NCBI RefSeq assembly: GCF_030867095.1
Contig: NC_081835.1
Location: 18,608,501-18,672,500 of the forward strand
DNA: 64,000 bases
DNA from: Alligator mississippiensis
Taxonomy: Eukaryota; Chordata; Crocodylia; Alligatoridae
Direction of reading: 5' to 3'
The translations under genes and the position numbers were made by a program. Under the pieces are notes generated by a model. It had not been told where the DNA came from and did no database searches. It saw only the letters and a program-made list of their open reading frames with translations. Positions 61,060-64,000 of the stretch are shown here, one piece after another. Positions within the stretch are counted from its first letter, which is position 1; the number at the start of each line of letters is the position of its first letter.

Positions 61060-61375
61060 CCATGCACACCCACCATACCCTCAACCCCCCCGCAGCCACA
61101 CCCTTCCCCACACAATCACACCCCACAAACACTGCACCCACCCACAAACTCCTCCCCCACACCCCCCCACCCCTGTGCCTCTGGAGAGAGCCCCGCTCAC
61201 TGCTACATGCACCCACCCCACCAGCCACCCTCCATTTCCACACACCCCACTGCCCCCACAAAGTCCATATCCACCCACATCCAAACATACACCCACATCC
61301 TCCCCCACACACCCCGGCACCCCCTGTAAACACCATACCCACCCATCCATACCCCCCCCATATCCCCCACAATAT
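61060..61375 (+). repeat. C/A-rich low-complexity tract (CCCACA-like units)
   Basis: About 315 bp nearly without G on the plus strand, made of CCCACA, CCACCC and CACACC units. The minus strand has many G-runs of three or more and could form G-quadruplexes. Confidence 0.85.
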
Positions 61376-61379
61376 ACAA

Positions 61380-61729
61380 GAGTAAGACTTCATTTGAGCT
61401 ATTATGCAATCACCTCTATATACACAACGCAAGCGTACAAGTGAGGACAAAAATTTTTTTTAATAAATTAAAATATGTTATTGTGGATGCTTGATTTTTA
61501 GAATAGAATTTGGTTTTTTTCCCCAGTTCCAAGATGGCAAACCCCCTTTCCAAAAGGAGTACTTCTAGGGGAAATGGGAGGGACTTCTGGTGGCAAAGGT
61601 CAGGGGTTAAGGGGTGGGACGTCTGGTCTCAAGATGTGCTTGTCAAGGGGCAGGGCCACCCTTGCAGCCCTCAACAGCTCACCAAAACTCGTTAAGTGGC
61701 CCTCCAGCAGAAATGATTGCCCACCCCTG
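61380..61729 (+). mobile_element. hAT-type MITE, right part, same family as 49760-49930
   Basis: The right end AAATGATTGCCCACCCCTG and the preceding CCAAAACTCGTTAAGTGGCC match the element at 49760-49930. AATAAATTAAAATATG near 61462 parallels its AT-rich centre. No matching CAGGGGTGGG left end is visible, so the left side is lost or buried in the GC-rich block. Confidence 0.75.
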
Positions 61730-61734
61730 TTTTA

Positions 61735-63165
61735 AGAGCTTCCACTCAAAACAAGTAAGGAATACAAGGAACTCTTTCTCCCTCAGTCACTAGCTCTACA
61801 CAGCCATACCCCTTCTCAACTTTCAAAGCTGCAAGAGACCAACTTCCAAGCTCCCTTTTAAAGACAGAAATGAGAATTTCAGAGAAATAGCACATTAGAG
61901 CCAAAGAAGAGATCTGATCTCAGGAGGGCAGCCTTCTATTCAAACCCCCTGGAAGCATCAATTTATAATAGCTGCTACCTGTGTGCTATTGAGAAGGATG
62001 TACTACAAGAAAGGCCAGGTTGCTATGTTAAAAATAAGTTATACTGGCTGGTAGTAGGGACATACAGAAAAGAGGAAGGAACCTCAACAACCCTGCAACA
62101 TTTGCCTGAGACCCAGCACAATCATTTAATACCTTTGCATTATCTTAACTGCTCCACACTGAGGCTGCATTACTAGATGAAACACCTGCAGCATAGCAAG
62201 AACAGTGGATAGACCAAATGAACCCCAGGGAATGCAACCTAGGGCTATTATACTAGGAGGTTCAACACAGTGCTTAAAAAAAAGTCCTAATACATATGTA
62301 TGCATCACTGTTATACACACTCTGCCAACTGGCCACACAATTCTGGAAGCAAACTCAGAAAAATACAACACCCCCTGCTGCACCAAGACAACTGAAGAAA
62401 AGACTGTCAGGCCTTTATTACTGCTCTATAAATTTTATTTTAATAACACAGCTTAAATTTTACTAAGGAGAGACCTCTGAAAATGTAGGCAGTCTGTCAG
62501 CTGCCTTGATTTTTGGTCTTCATGGCAACCTACTGCCTGACTGTCCAAGCAAGAGTGCAAAATTATAACAGGCTAGGTGATGCATTGGCAGCCAGTCATA
62601 ATCTAAAAGAAACACATGGTGTAATATACCACACACTCCACTTACATACTTATTGCTATTGTATAATCTATTGATGTGGACAAGCATCGTGCAGCCTGGA
62701 CCCAGCCCAAATGGACTGCATACGTTGCTACTCCAGTTATTGCATGTTGGCTGCTTACTTACGAAACTGAGCTATAAGTGCTTTGCTTAGCAGTACAATT
62801 ACTGCAGACTCTGCGACCATAAAGAGTTCTCACAAAAAAAATTTTTTTTTCTTGGACAGCACTTAGTGCATGTGAATAATAAGCTGGAAAATACTACTAG
62901 AACATTAAAAAAAAAAAAAGAAGTTTAGACATGAAAACCATTTCAGTGATAAAATGAATGGACATTCACTTTACAAGATCTCTAAGCCAGGCCAAAAAAT
63001 GTCATTTAGAACCAAAGAGCATTTCAGTGTTATTAAAAACGTTCAAGATAACTGAAGTTAGATGTTCAGTGGAATTTGCTTGTCACCACATTTACTGTGT
63101 TCAGTTATTTATCCTGGACATTTCTCATGTCTGGACAACGAAACAGTTTCATTCCCCTGCTCTTA
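61735..63165. other. Intronic stretch, nothing recognised
   Basis: No gene or repeat assigned. Confidence 0.5.
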
Positions 63166-63175
63166 GGTACTAGAT

Positions 63176-63574
63176 CAATGGTGCTCAGCTTCCAGCCCCA
63201 TAGGTCAGATAAGTAGCACAACCAATCCTGATGCCACGGTTGGGGTTGGACCCAGCATGGGGCTGGTGCACGGGGTCAGCCCATGCATGCAACCACACAA
63301 ATCAGCCCAGCCCTGCATGTCAGACCCAGCCACAGCAAGACTCCATATGCTGGCTAAGCCCTGTGTGCGAGACCATGGCACCCAGCCCTCAGGACTCCCC
63401 ACAGGTCCAGAACAGTGCCACTGTTAACTGCCACAGCTCTGGAAGCCACAGCAATTAAGGCTGACATTGCACTCCCTACTGCAAAATTCCTGGACTCACA
63501 GGGAGCCCTGAGGGCCAAATGACATGGCTTATTGAGCTAGATTCAGCCCGCAGACCAGAGGTCAAGCACCATTG
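63176..63574. mobile_element. hAT-type non-autonomous DNA transposon, 399 bp
   Basis: CAATGGTGCTCAGCTTCCAG at the left and, in reverse complement, CAATGGTGCTTGACCTCTGG at the right are terminal inverted repeats. Flanking 8-bp repeats TACTAGAT (63168-63175) and TACTAGGT (63575-63582) are seven of eight identical. The interior is GC-rich and non-coding. It sits about 310 bp from the CHCHD6 exon on the donor side. Confidence 0.88.
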
Positions 63575-63589
63575 TACTAGGTCATTGCT

Positions 63590-63886
63590 ATATAGCATCT
63601 GGGGTGTAACCATTGCAAAAAGGTATGCAACAGCCCTAACACCCACCATGGCCAGTCTGGAAACTGTTAATTCAACTAGGACTTTCTAGCTGCCAGCCTC
63701 CCCACTCGCATTTTTCTTCTCAAAGAAGCCCTGCGTTTCAAGGCTCAACCCTCTTTTGACATAGGCAGGCAGAATAATTATGTAAAGAAGCCTGGGCATT
63801 TTTATCCCAAGGTATTCTCAGACTCCAGCCACCAGGATGTCCAGATGGTACTATAAAATACAAGCAAAGAAAAAAAATGGCTTCTT
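63590..63886. other. Intronic stretch beside the upstream CHCHD6 exon
   Basis: Sequence just downstream, in gene direction, of the donor at 63888. Nothing else seen. Confidence 0.5.
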
Positions 63887-63888
63887 AC

Positions 63889-63959
63889 TTTATCCGATGC
63901 TCAGCATTGGTGGCCGCCTCATGGTACTGCTCCGATGTCAGCTTGTACAGTTCAGCATT
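63889..63959 (-). CDS. CHCHD6: CHCHD6 (MIC25) internal coding exon upstream of the twin CX9C exon
   Basis: On the minus strand this 71-bp exon is flanked by a TTTGGTTTCAG acceptor (AG at 63961-63960) and a GTAAG donor (GT at 63888-63887). It starts in phase 0 and encodes 23 residues beginning NAELYKLTSEQYHEAA and ending HRI, plus two bases of a split Lys codon. From memory this matches the helical segment just before the CHCH domain of human CHCHD6 (NAEMYKLSSEQFHEAA), and fits it better than the paralogue CHCHD3/MIC19. The family is a soluble intermembrane-space subunit of MICOS that helps hold mitochondrial crista junctions through contacts with MIC60 and MIC19. The split codon is completed exactly by the exon at 44860-44995, so the two are consecutive or nearly so. 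Upstream exons, including the myristoylated N-terminus, lie beyond the right edge of the window. Identification is firm; the ortholog call rests on recalled sequence rather than a search. Confidence 0.93.
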
Positions 63960-64000
63960 CTGAAACCAAATATATAACGCTCACTGCTAAAGATCAGGAT
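63960..64000 (-). other. CHCHD6: Start of the next upstream CHCHD6 intron (3' splice end)
   Basis: The 41 bases beyond the exon at 63959 include the pyrimidine-rich acceptor. The intron continues past the window edge. Confidence 0.9.

Larger units (their letters stand above)
44996..63888 (-). other. CHCHD6: CHCHD6 intron between the two recognised exons (18,893 bp)
   Basis: Bounded by the GTAAG donor at 63888 and the AG at 44996. It interrupts a Lys codon after its second base (AA|G), and joining across it restores the reading frame. Contents are hAT-like elements, MIR remnants, GC- and C-rich repeats and at least three candidate conserved non-coding blocks. Confidence 0.92.

Noticed and set aside
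60214..61450. Long overlapping open frames on both strands (for example 60214-60900 plus and 60573-61115 minus)
   Set aside because: They exist because GC- and CA-rich DNA has few stops. They are mutually overlapping, low complexity and without domain pattern.
1..64000. CRISPR arrays, bacterial operons, rRNA or intact tRNA genes, intact transposase or retroviral genes
   Set aside because: None seen; composition, splice signals and repeats are those of a vertebrate intron.

Overview
This is a stretch of vertebrate nuclear DNA, almost certainly from a crocodilian. No long open reading frame survives, the repeats are those of sauropsids, and the CR1 LINE 3' tail at 26040-26882 has the form I associate with Crocodylia. 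The only gene I can support is the 3' end of CHCHD6 (MIC25, a MICOS-complex subunit) on the minus strand. Three consecutive exons join in frame: 63889-63959, 44860-44995 (the twin CX9C segment) and a proposed terminal exon ending near 1440, with the stop codon at 1983-1985. The introns between them are 18,893 bp and 42,853 bp. The first two exons are recognised from protein similarity. The last is inferred from a very strong splice acceptor, matching phase, a short in-frame C-terminus and a convincing poly(A) signal.

Layout, read along the plus strand: 1-1439 is downstream flank with a diverged duplication. 1440-2006 is the proposed terminal exon and 3' UTR. 2007-44859 is the last intron. It holds a dead non-LTR retrotransposon (2165-3500), a GC-rich fold-back element (about 3480-4480), CR1 tails (11965-12050, 16480-16833, 26040-26882, 41425-41485), several non-autonomous DNA transposons and MIR/CORE-like SINE remnants. 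44860-44995 is the penultimate exon. 44996-63888 is the next intron, with hAT-type elements at 49760-49930, 56302-56711, 61380-61729 and 63176-63574, a repeat built on a short purine-rich motif (55780-56280), and a GC-rich then C/A-rich block (60440-61375). 63889-63959 is the upstream exon, and 63960-64000 enters the next intron.

Between the repeats lie about a dozen AT-rich, repeat-free blocks. They have short palindromes and homeodomain, POU, GATA, SOX or TCF-like words and look like ancient conserved non-coding elements. Clear examples are 7060-7540, 10795-10960, 20985-21140, 48935-49500, 54940-55150 and 58655-58930. This is a judgement from texture, not from an alignment.

I found no multi-gene system, tRNA or rRNA gene, CRISPR array or intact mobile-element protein. 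The most notable points are the reconstructed CHCHD6 3' end with a C-terminus different from the mammalian protein, the cluster of putative regulatory elements in its introns, the fold-back element, and several hAT-like elements with readable 8-bp target duplications.
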